Shown one piece after another: positions 34,077 to 45,477 of a stretch of DNA of 64,000 bases. The position numbers and the translations under genes were made by a program. Numbering within the stretch: position 1 is the first letter of the stretch; each line of letters begins with the position of its first letter. The notes under the pieces were generated by a model, which saw only the letters and a program-made list of their open reading frames with translations, made no database searches and had not been told where the DNA came from. This stretch comes from Membranipora membranacea (lineage: Eukaryota > Bryozoa > Gymnolaemata > Cheilostomatida > Membraniporidae): positions 34,224,001 to 34,288,000 of the forward strand of contig OU612065.1 in the NCBI GenBank assembly GCA_914767715.1. The letters run 5' to 3'.

Positions 34077-37000
34077 ATGGAAGAGGAGAAAGTACACAAG
34101 GATATAATTGATTCTATCTATGAGTCTGCAGAGAATACTCTGACAACTTCAGGTCTTATCCTGGTCAAAGATTTCATCAAGAAATGGAAATACGCTCTGG
34201 CATCTGACGAACTTCTGCTGCAGAACCATGACCAAGTGCCACTGGAGTCAATAACTAACGATGAGAACGCTATTCCAGAGGAACTGTTAGAGGAACTGTT
34301 TATTGTTACAAGGTAGGTGGTCAGTTGACTTACAGATGAGCGCCAGTCTTTAATATCATACATGCTGAGTTTTACGTATTACATTGTGAGCGTCTAGTGG
34401 GTAAAACATTGCAAGAGAGGTGTGTAAAAATTTTTGAACATTGTGTCACGGTTAGATTTCAATGTTCGTTGCGACACAAGTTCTACTGCTAGTGATTGCC
34501 ATACTTCAAGTGTATCACTCCCTGAAGTTGGTATGATCATATAAAAGCAAGCATCTAAATCTTTTTTCTAGCCCAGCTGAAAGTTTGTATTTACCTGGAA
34601 TGAAGCCGCTTCATGATGTCAAGTTAGAAGATGTACCAGAGGAAGCTAAACTCAAGACTATCAAGTTAGTTTCGTGCTAATTAAACTTTTGATGATGTTT
34701 CAGACATAGCTTTATCATAAGTAACTGCCTGACTATAACATGCATTGGTCTTTGGGTCTTTAAGCTCTGTTCATGGGTGGTGGTTCGGTAAGTGAATTTA
34801 CTTAACTTTTGAGACTTTCCATCCCGAAAAATGTCTGAGTATTTCCATGTTCATATCTACATTTCCTCATGACAAGAAAATAAATATGTCAAAATATGGA
34901 GAGAACCCCAAGTAGACCGGGCCTCATTGAGGTGTCAGTTATTTTCTTGACATCCCCGATATGCAAGAGTTGATAAGCTTGGTCAACCTCCAAGCATCAA
35001 CAAAGCTTTAAAAGACAGACCAGGTATTATGGGTGTGACACATAATGGCTTTGTATGTTGCACGCGGTTTCACACCATCATACAGTATGCATTAGGTTAC
35101 CTGCAGCTCACATACATCCCTCAAATACTAGCCTGGCCAGCCTGAGAGTCGTTTATAACATATTATTATTATTATTATTTTCTTAATTGTTGGTGTCATG
35201 ACAATTTGATACCTGTGTATGTAACCGGGTTGTTCTAGCTTATGACTCGGTGAGCTGATAGTTTTCCTTTGTTCATAATATATTGTTACGTTAGTTAAAC
35301 CAACAACAAAGTGCAGCATGCAGTTACAGAGCTACCCAATGGTCCTAAAACGCCAAAATTATTCACTGAATGCTCTAAGAATCTTCTCTTATTTTGGTTA
35401 GGCACACACAGCAGGCGAGGAAACTAAAAACTGAAAGAAATGTACCAGATTATTCAATACGTAGCGTCATGGAATCTACCTTCAGAACTGATGAAAACCT
35501 GGTAAAAATATTATTTCTGATGTTCTAAGAGGGAAAACATAAGGAAAAGTTAGGCCATGTATTTGTACTATATGGTCAGCAGGAGAGATTGTGTTTGTTA
35601 CTTGTCAAAGTTGATCATACGTTGCTTTGATCTGACAATCACCTGTGTAGTTTTCACATTGAAACAAGAGAAGCTGACTCTGTGATAATCCAAAGGCTGA
35701 TGTGATTAGTTAAATATAGCATAATCATGATTTTAAAAGTTTGACCGTTAAACTACACATTTATGTAAGCTGATTAAAAAGTCGAGTATGCTCTGTGATA
35801 GTTTCAATGCAACAAGTTTTTTACACACTGTAAATGTCTTTTTACAACAGGCCCACAAGCATGCTAGAATCAGAGCCGAAAGAGACTTGTTGAAAACTAC
35901 CAAAGAAGACGGGACGCTGATAAAAGGCACCAAAAAGGAAATAGATGTACCTGAGGCTATAGTAGAACTTGTGTATACCAAAGGGCAGGACAAATTTCCC
36001 GATAAAGCAATACAGGTTAGGTGATGCACTGAAAGGTTTGGTATTCAGCTAGACATATTAAAATTGAGATACCTCCTTGGCCAGTGGTACAGGGCTTGTT
36101 TGCATAGGTACATGCACTATCTCCACAGCACAGTACAAACTAGTCAATTAAGGCCAGCATATCCCTGCATTAAAGGCAGTTAGGAACCGCTCTTCAACAA
36201 TTTGATAGCTTTGCCAAGGTAGCCTGTAGTGGTCATATTTAGAAATAAGAAGGTGTTTTATTCTTACATTACATGTGGGGGGACATAATTCCTATTCTGA
36301 CCTATGAGCTAAAGTGAAAAAGTGAATAGCACAGTGTCGTTGCGTCATGAGGAATGCACTGAATTAGAAAGGACACTGAGCCTGTAACAAATTGCAAATT
36401 GTTTCCAGCCTAGAGTATTTATATGTTTATGATGCTTCCTCACTGCTTTTGATGCAGGGATTTGTTTCCTTAATTGACTAAGGTTCAAGACACCGATAGT
36501 AACAAATGTGCAAACGCATAGAATAACTAACCCTGCAGGTGTGAAAGGGACAAGTGACTATTTCAGGTGCTTTAATTACAACTATTACCTTACCTCCTTT
36601 TGTAGAGAACACGACAAACACATATTCACATGGTTACAGAGAATACACTGGCCAGCCTGAGGGATGTGATAGTCGGTGATAAGGAGGGACAGATACCAGG
36701 AGACTTCAGTGAATCTCCTGATCAGGTACACAGCTCTAAGTCTGCCGCTGATATATTCTCCTCCGGCATGATGTTTATAGAAGATACTTTTTATCTGGAC
36801 ACTCGGAAACTTTCTTCTAAAGACTACAGCAGGTAGGCTCAGAATGTATTGATGGCGTATCCATGCGTACATCGGTATAAACCCGTACTTACCTCAGTCA
36901 AGCAAATATAAACCCGTACTTACCTCAGTCAAGCAAATATAAACCCGTACTTACCTCAGTCAAGCAAATATAAACCCGTACTTACCTCAGTCAAGCAAAT

Positions 37001-38583
37001 ATAAACCCGTACTTACCTTAGTATAGAATGTAAACACAGCTCACTAGCTACCAGTATAGGTGATGTACTGGATATATAGGTATTACCTGCCCTTCATTAT
37101 GAAGGTACAAATTCAATTACAAAGTGTCTGTCAGCCATATACACAAAGACAGGTGTCTGTAAGGGCCATTGATGAGTATGTAGGGTCTTTATATAAACTG
37201 TGAAATATTGAGCAGTCTACACACAGTTTTCTTCTGCAAAATTAGCGTGAAATTGCAGAGTTGGGCTTCAGGAACTGTCCTGTTCAGTAAGAACCAAGCT
37301 AGATGAAATTTGGCCTAGTGTCAAAACACCACAATATCTTCCTGTTAGACAAATATCCGAGATCCTGCAGGGAAGGCTTATCCCCATACATATGACATTT
37401 ACCTGATCAATGATGGCTCGTATTCTATTTTTGTAGACATATAGTCCAGTGGTTGAGAAAAAAGGGCAGTACTAGAGATTACCCAATCAAGTCCATGCAA
37501 TTTGTCAAGATTGCCGATATGAAGATTCGGCTTGGTGTGCCATATGTGTACATACATCAGGGAAACTGTGAGCATATGTTGCAGTTCATTGATATCAGGT
37601 AAATATATACTAGAACACTTTTCTGCTGGCAGAATCTCTTGAAAATATTCCGTATCAATGCCGGACACTAAGATCAAAATTTACTATCTGCCTGTCTGTT
37701 TTTCCGTACTTCATCGACCCCTCAACTTAAGCAAATAGGCTTTTCGTGTGATTGTTCAAAATGGGATAACAAGTCATCAAATTTGGCAAAAAATAGAGTT
37801 GTCTACCTAATGTCAGAGAGGGGACAACTGCAACAAAAAGAGTATAATAATTTGATTTAGTTGTTGATCTTGTAATGAGTCTTGGATTGACACAGTGATT
37901 ATTGTATCAAGTTGTATTGCTCATATATGATACATTTAATGGGCTTTTATACAAATAGTGATATCGACATGAGAAACCTGAATACTATCTACTCATCTCA
38001 TAAGCTCACTATTTATGTCTGTCGCTTTTGTCAAGTTCATGATAATTTCATGATTGACAAAAGATTATTATGCTGATTTGTGCATGGCTTAGTTAATGGC
38101 AGCAAAATAACTGCAAGTGAGATTTTTTTAGCATTGTATCATCCAACTCTCCTATGAGCTGTGTAATGATATGTCACAAAATCTCCCCTGCATTTGTTTT
38201 GCCGGTTGATTTTTGTGGTGCTTGGACCACCTTCATAACATGCTACTACACAAATCCGCTTTGAAGTTCATTTCCATAGAGATGACTATGTTTATTTCAC
38301 TTTTTTTTGTAGGCTGGTAAACTCTGAGGACTGTCAGACTTTGGCTGCATATCCTCTACAGATCACACAACATCAGCATCGATTCTACATCTGTAAATCA
38401 TGTCAGATACACAGCGTTAGATGGATGGTTGTAAACAGTGTCGTCTCCCCTGCCGATCCAGACCATTACTGCGACATCTGCTACAAGATGCTTCATTATA
38501 ACAACAAGGGTGAAAAGATCTGTGATTTCAAGGCATACAGATATAATGATATGATGCATAGTACTCTGTCGCTAGCCTACTGA
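34077..38583 (+). CDS. SNAPC3: snRNA-activating protein complex subunit 3 (SNAP50)
   Basis: Seven exons: 34077-34312, 34572-34664, 35402-35501, 35851-36015, 36606-36832, 37437-37598 and 38313-38583; all junctions are GT-AG and in phase, giving about 417 codons, close to the human protein. SNAPC3 is a subunit of the complex that binds the proximal sequence element of snRNA genes for RNA polymerase II and III. Diagnostic blocks: THIHMVTENTLASLRDVI, GMMFIEDTFYLDTR, MKIRLGVPYVYIHQGNCEHM, and the C-terminal zinc finger FYICKSCQIHSVRWMV, then HYCDICYKMLHYN. I chose the ATG at 34077 (ATTATGG, G at +4), but a further upstream exon cannot be excluded because the N-terminus is poorly conserved in this family. 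Confidence 0.92.
36876..37022. repeat. 31-bp tandem repeat, five copies
   Basis: TATAAACCCGTACTTACCTC begins each unit at 36876, 36907, 36938, 36969 and 37000. It lies 44 bp inside intron 5 of SNAPC3. On the minus strand each unit contains CTGAGGTAAGTAC, a strong 5' splice-site sequence. Confidence 0.95.
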
Positions 38584-38699
38584 GATCAGAAACTGAAGGA
38601 CGGCTGATGTTTACATCAGCAGGCTTATAGCTCTCAGGATAAATTATTGAACTGAGCATGAACAGCTCTATCCTAAACTTTTGTAATATATTATTACTG

Positions 38700-38885
38700 T
38701 GACAGACCAGGTAGTTCACAGGTGATCAGTGTAATTACGTTCTCCAAAAGGGATGCAGCACGGCTTGGACCTGATGGTGTTTGGGAAGGTGATCGCGGCT
38801 AGTAAGGGCCTGCCTGAACGCAGGACTACGGCAACAATCACCTTCTGGAACAGGGCTGGCTCTGTGATAGTATGAGCCTATAGTT
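38700..38885 (+). ncRNA. Possible structured RNA downstream of SNAPC3
   Basis: A 9-bp perfect stem GAAGGTGAT/ATCACCTTC (about 38789 and 38840) encloses TAGT/ACTA and CCTGC/GCAGG stems with a CTGAAC loop, an arrangement like a snoRNA hairpin with an internal pocket. A second hairpin (ACAGGGCTGGCTCTGT) follows. It is more GC-rich than its surroundings. I see no clear H/ACA or C/D boxes and do not recognise a known snRNA. Confidence 0.3.
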
Positions 38886-41800
38886 CAAGTTATAATCTAA
38901 ACTAGCATTTCTTCATTTTGTGAATTTTTTTACTTCTTGTTGCAAGCGGTTAAGAAAGTAGTAGAGAGTAAATTTGAATGAGGTATTTAACTTGTTTTTC
39001 TTCTGCTTCTTTTTGTAAAATAGATAAAGAAATAACCTAATCCCTTACTCTACTATACTCTTTGACGCAATCTTTCTCATCATCTATCAAGGATTATAAT
39101 ATGGTGATAGTACCAAAATATAAGCCTTTAAATATTCATTGTTCTGCAGATCCATGAATTATAATTTTAAAATTTGTGCAGCAACCTTCGCTGAAGTAAG
39201 TCCCCAAGCAGTTTGAATGTGAACACATAACAAATAACTAGTCCACTGTTAAATGCTACGTTTGTGACAGCATTTGCTCGTTTCCAACAACTGTGTTTTG
39301 GTTTCCGACTTAGAAGTAAGATTTAATTACTTCAATGACTGGTTAGTGGGTGTAACAATAGCTACTGTGCATTAGCTGTGTTGGAAGTTATCAACAAGTT
39401 ACCAACACAGCTAATGCACAGTAGCTAGTGTAACGATGAATCTCAAAATACTGTTCTACTCACTGATATTGATCAAATTCATAATAACTGTAGATTGGAA
39501 TTCAATATTTTTGTTATTGTCATTATTAGTGTTTAGAAGTATCCTTTCTTTATTCATTATAAGTATCAGGTATTCATGTATGCGTGGAGATCATATTAAT
39601 ATAATTTTGGCTTTTTTAGCATTCATTCATCATATATGATCTTTCTGTTGAGGGTTCGGCTATATCAGTGGGTCGAATTTGGATTGGATTTATTCCTTTC
39701 ATTCAATGATGGGTTAGATTGTTTAACGCGATGAAATTAGCGTATGGGGCCTTGCACTGGCAGAGTAGGGGCTGCGTGTTTATGGCCAGTTTAATTGCTT
39801 TAAATGAATGAAGGAACTAAACTTTTGGACACTCAAGTGAGTCAAGAGGGTGCCGTTCTAAGGCCACTCAGAATGTTCCCTCGCGACTAACCGCCCTCAC
39901 AGTATCAGGGAAGCTGTTCTATATATTGGCAGTCTGGTGTCCAGACTTCTCTGGCCTCTCCCCTCTTTGGGTCATGAAAGCTATTAGGGTTATCTTCTCT
40001 TCATTTATGAGAAAATAACCCCTGTATAAATTTTTTTTTTTCTTACTCCAACATGTTTCCAGAAGTCTGTGCATCAACTGTTACCTCAAAATGTATATAA
40101 ATTAAAAATAATTTCGCTTGCAGCAAAAAATAAGATAATTTTTTGGCCAAATGAATATGGATAGATTACCTTGGTTTTCCATGGCACAAAAACATTACAG
40201 AACAATCCATCATAGCATTAATTTACGGATAGTAGGGGCAGCAGCAATCAAGCTATGATATGAAACCTCAAAGCAGGCCCACAATCGTTTATGAGCTCTT
40301 TACAAATTAGTGCCTCTCTTGTATTGGATATATTATGACCTTCTCTTGCAAGCAGTTTCAGGGACTGAGAGGAATGCATTGGCGTTGCCAAACTTGACGC
40401 TTTATTCGTGTCAATCATAGCAGAGATTGAGTTGCAGACATTTCCCCTGTGGATCATCACCATATTAATCGCAGCTGGTACACGCCTAATGACGCTGTCA
40501 TAGAGAAATTATCTGTAAGGCTTAAAGTACAAATATCTTGCTTACACGCTACATCGTACATTATAACGACTTTATACTTTTCAGTATAATACAGCTGGCC
40601 AATCATGATGCACCAGTATATAAACTTAGCAATCACAACGAAGCGCATTGTCACATTACAGTCTTCTCTTGCATAGCAGAGTGAGCAGTCGTGTCGTGTC
40701 GGGTGATACCAGAGATTGTATAACAGTCATTTCCTCAAAAGATTCTCACCGCACTAAGTTCAGATAGCTTGCTCCCATGGACGCTTTCATTGAGAAAAGA
40801 TTATGTGTAACACTAAACATAGCTCCGTACTGAAGCACAGAAGAGCAATCGTAAGTAGGAACATACATGTAAAATCTTCCTTGCCCTTTTACATGATTAT
40901 CAGCCAATAATGGCTACCTACCTATCTCCATCATTACTTTTTGATTTAAGGCTCAGTTTGATAAGAATTTGATAGATTGATAATCACTGAAAATATCTCT
41001 GAATGACTAAAAAAGGACAACAATGTCTTGACAGGGGGGCCATCGGGTGAAGGGCTAAAGTCTGGGGGCTCAGACTATCTTGACTACAATAATAGTTACA
41101 GAAGAATTAAAATATGTAGGTAGTTATACAAGTCACATCAGTTAGGTTTTTTTTGAGGTCTCAATGTCAAACTTTTATTCAAATTGGGCCAAAGACAGCA
41201 CAGACCTAATTACGTTCTGACTGTAAAAGTTATTTCAAGATCCCCCTCCCTTTTTATAAGGTATAAGATAATCCTTATGAGTAGGGCAAACAATTGACTG
41301 CACTCATTGTCTCCATTAGGCAAAAGCCGAAAATGTGTGTGTAAAGAAAATTGATTATTAATAATAAACGTAAAAACCAAAAGATCATGGTTATTCCCTA
41401 CTCTCATCTACCTCTACAATCCATATCTGTTTACACTTTGTTGCTTGCTTATTCACCTGTGGTTTTTTGAATTATTTGAGAGTGTAGTGTTTCCCCCTGT
41501 TCCTTGCATCGATCCTCGCAATTGCATGTTGTGTATACACACAAATTGATTTGTTGTTCATCCATCTATACCTAAAAGTATTCCAAAGTATTTGTACAAC
41601 TTATACTGCATCAGCTTGAAATTTCTCCACAAGACCTCTCATAGACTAAGGGCCTTTCTTGTTGATGTAAAACCCCTTACATGATTGTCATTATTTTAGC
41701 TCACTAGTTGGCAAACAATATAACTGGAAGAATTTGCTTGGCTGCAGCCTCAAAATATATTATTATCAAATCGTACAGCTGAGATTTAGCCTTCATGGTT

Positions 41801-42923
41801 TTCGATTTTGTCCTTACTATCGAGCGCTGGCAATGATAAAAAGTTGAATCAACAAAACTGTAGACCCAGAGCCGCTTGTGATGAAGTCAACTGATAATTC
41901 ATTTGAGTTTGAAGAATGCGAAATAATTGAGAGAATGAAGTCAATGTGCATCACCTTTGTGTCTACAAAAGAAGTAAATCTTTTTTATGTTGCAAAAAAA
42001 AATTATTGTATTGATATTTCAGTGCTGTACAATATAATCAGTAATCACCAGCTATAATTGTGCTGTACATGTGAGGTATACAATAAGGGGGCTTGGTTAT
42101 CTTATCCGCCCCTGCCTATGTGATTTAGAAATGATCGCACCCATCCACATAACTGATGAAAACTGTATTACCCAAGATTATAAATATTGGTATCACTAAC
42201 CACACGTATATAATGAGCTAATCTATGAAAGGAAGTTTAATAGCACCTTGCTGCCAAAAATAACTTATAAATTGCCGCTGAAGCATCTAACGAAAACAAA
42301 TTGTTGCAGATGTGTTGTTCTGCTCTTCTCGCCGGCTCATAATCTATCAAATAATTTAACCGCATTTACAAACAGAAATTTGTTGTCACAAATTCTCCAT
42401 ATTAAAAGCCAAAACTTTGGTGTTTGATAGGCTGAGAGAGCAGCATGAGCACTAATAAAATTAGCAGAAAAAGAGTGGGAAAACTGAGCTGATTTCCCTC
42501 CAAAATGAACAGAGACTGTAGCTAGTAAAATTGTAAAAGTCTGAGAAAATACTGTTCTGTAATTTTCACTGAATAATTGGATTTTACAAACTGAAACATA
42601 ATGGGCGCCATCCAACCCCCTGCTTGGATTTGGGCAGACCGTTTTGTATCACAATTTCTCAGAATACATTGATTATGTGGCGACAATGCGGGCATTTCCA
42701 GATATGCTGAAAGATTTAACTGAGAGTAACTACATTTGAAGCAAAAAAGACAACCGTGGATATCTTCATAACAGGTGAGCACATCGTTTAGCTGCCATTT
42801 ATGTTGATTCAAATTGTTCAGATTAATGATACCAAAGAGTCAATATTGCAACACCAAAAACCTTTCACTAGATTATATGGGCAGCTCAAAAACAACACTG
42901 TAAGCAAACTTAATTTTTTATAG
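38886..42923. other. Gene-free stretch
   Basis: Apart from the hairpin insertion at 39360-39426 I see no exon, transposon ends or RNA gene. The longest frames (92-96 codons, minus strand near 42500) have no family resemblance. Confidence 0.5.
39360..39426. mobile_element. 67-bp hairpin insertion with target duplication
   Basis: Perfect 25-bp arms (AGCTACTGTGCATTAGCTGT at the tip) and a 17-base loop. Flanked by GTGTAACAAT (39350) and GTGTAACGAT (39428), a 10-bp duplication with one mismatch. Confidence 0.7.
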
Positions 42924-43488
42924 GTTGTCCTACACCAATAGAGATAGAGACGGATTGCTCAGTCATTTTGACTTACTTGCATGGGATCGGCTTTCTAATG
43001 ATGAGAAACACAAACATCAATACAAAAACTGCTCGGAATGTATGACTGAGACTCATAAATATGTCTATGGAAAGTTTAGAAGAAATGCTATTGCATTTGG
43101 CAGCCAAGTTCCAGATGGACCAGCCCTAGCTCCACGAATAGAAAACACAGAGAGAGAGGAGAAAATTAGGGGAGCTTTAGCTGTGGTCGGTCAAATCGCA
43201 GTTGAAAGCGCACATACTGCTGCCATGGCACATAACGTTTCCATGAGAACAATGCAAAATCTTAGGAGAGAAGTTGCACTCGTAAAGTGTGAAAACACTA
43301 GGCCGATCTATGAGCTTAAATCAGAAAACTATGTGTTTGATAGGGAACTAACAAAAGAACACATAGAGGCAACAATAGAAGCTAATGGCAGACCAAACTT
43401 CTCTGAGTTAGCTAGGAATTTCCCTGTATTCTTGAGAAATGGCAAAATAGCGTCATGGCAATCAGACACTCAAACAATTTGCCATTGA
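42924..43488 (+). CDS. First visible exon part of the family protein
   Basis: After a TTTTATAG acceptor, a frame of about 188 codons: LSYTNRDRDGLLSHFDLLAW, a Cys pair (NCSECMTE), a region rich in Arg/Glu and a PNFSELARNFPVFLRNGK motif. After NGKIA homologous sense passes to the +1 frame (HGNQTLKQFAIDEGIFEQPD), so the frame stop at 43488 is not the natural end. No ATG with context is visible, so earlier exons are likely. Confidence 0.55.
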
Positions 43489-43546
43489 TGAGGGGATATT
43501 TGAGCAACCGGACTAGGAGAACAGAAGGCAAAGGCGTGGGAAAAGG

Positions 43547-43868
43547 ATGCTCGACTTAGATGGGGCCAAGTTTCTATTAACAGCACTTTATCCTACCAGA
43601 GACCAGCTGAAACAAGAGACTAGGGACAAGATTTTACGAGGGGAGCTTGATATCGGCGTCCCCTTTGTCCCGATCACTGTTGAGTGTTTGAAGATAGGAG
43701 AAGGAGGAGAGCTAGAAAAACACAGTATCACAACTGAAGGGCGAGCATACGGTATGCAGAAAATTCTTGATAAGCTTCTTCACCAGCATCTAAGCCTAGG
43801 GCTGCACCGCAATCATTTTAACGCAGCTCATGACATAGATGAAGTTATAAAACAGTTACGTATAAAGG
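43547..43868 (+). CDS. Second part of exon 1 of the family protein, after the stop
   Basis: Open again after the TAG at 43514: ENRRQRRGKRMLDLDGAKFL, then GELDIGVPFVPITVECLKIG and AYGMQKILDKLL. It splices at GTAGGT (43869) in frame to 44119. The basic RRQRRGKR run just before is probably part of the natural protein. Confidence 0.55.
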
Positions 43869-45477
43869 GTAGGTTTGATCAGTCAATAAACATTTAACTG
43901 TATTTTTACCAGCTACATAAATTTACACACAAGTCAACATCAGAGGTAATGAAAATATCAGCAAAGCATGTCTTGTATCAAAATAAATGTTCTGCATAAT
44001 CTGATAAGATGTAGATGCTGTAAGTTTTTACCATTGTCTGGTCATCAAAATGACCGGTGATCACGGTGAAACTTGATCACTAGCTCATTGTCTTAACCTT
44101 GGTGTTATTATTTTTAAGGTATTCATTGTAATGCACGGAGTATAGAAGAGCTGAATGAAATGATTTCCTCCCGTATGTTTGCTGTCTGGCACGATCATTC
44201 TACCGTCGGCTCACATAGTCATTTCCTTGTTCTTCTCTCACTTATCTATGATCCTCTAGTATACCTCACACCTGCGGAATATAAAGAAGGTGGAAAAAAG
44301 TAAGTGTCTTTCAGAGGCTATTCATTCATGATAACATCGCAGAGTAAGCATATTGTACCTCTATGAAGACTTGTTGTCAACGATTTAAAACTAGGTGACT
44401 ATCAGTGGCTATGTAGCCCAACGGCTACAAGTTATCGAAAACTTTCAGGGGAGTTTCGGAGATCACAGTCAATTATTATTTGGTGTATAGTGTGATATAA
44501 ATGTCTGGTTTCACACTACAGAGGCTCAGTCTAGTAGCCTGTTCTGCAGACAAGCTTACTTAGAACTTCGTACCACAGAGTAAGGATATATCATCATAGT
44601 ACATATTGCATTATAACGCTATAAAGCAGTTGTGGTTTTCGGATTGGCTTGCAGATCAAAGCGAGAGTAACACAATATTTGAACATGTACTGTGCATTAC
44701 ATGATCATTGATCGACACCTTTCAAACATCATACTAAACGACTGCTCATGTTTTAGGTCTCTTGATTCTATAGTCAGCCTGATAGAAAGACCAGAGATTT
44801 ATATTTTCGCTAGATCAAACAGCTCAACAAAGGATCAGATGCTCTATACACCCTACCGAGTTGAAGATCTAAAATCTCTGCTGCCATCAGTGTCCCATTC
44901 AGGGATCGTCTACCACTCAAAAATGAGAGTTGGCATAGGTACATTTCAGTTACATGCAATTGAACTCATACCTTGTTCTCGAGAAGAAATTGAAGATGTA
45001 GAGGTTTATATATCTATCAATATCATGATAGTAGGGTCTAATAATAATTGTGTAACCAGTCATCATCGAATGCTAGCTTTAGCTTTCCATAATATCATCG
45101 TTGCAAACATCCTAAAGTGAAAGAAAATAAAGATACGCTACTGATTCTATCGTAATTCATGTTCTCAAGGTGATTCTTCAGCAAGGGCATTTGAGTCAGG
45201 CAATCACGTGAATGGCCACCTTCCCTGCCACTGCGGCATTGACATCCGTCTTGTCCTGACCTACCAGAATCTAACAAAGCCTAAGTATCTATCTATATGT
45301 GCTAGAATGGAGGTAATCAAGGAAACAAGTCGATGGAATGATAAGCCGGTTGGACAGATATCAGCCTATGATAATCTCAATGTGAGTGATTTTTTCTTCT
45401 TTGGAGATTATCTCATATAATGTAATAACTTTATAGGTACACAAAACAGGGCAAGATTGGTGTACCAGTGAACCCTT

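Noticed and set aside
39436-39639. 67-codon hydrophobic frame
   Set aside because: AT-rich composition gives Ile/Leu/Phe-rich frames by chance; no supporting context.
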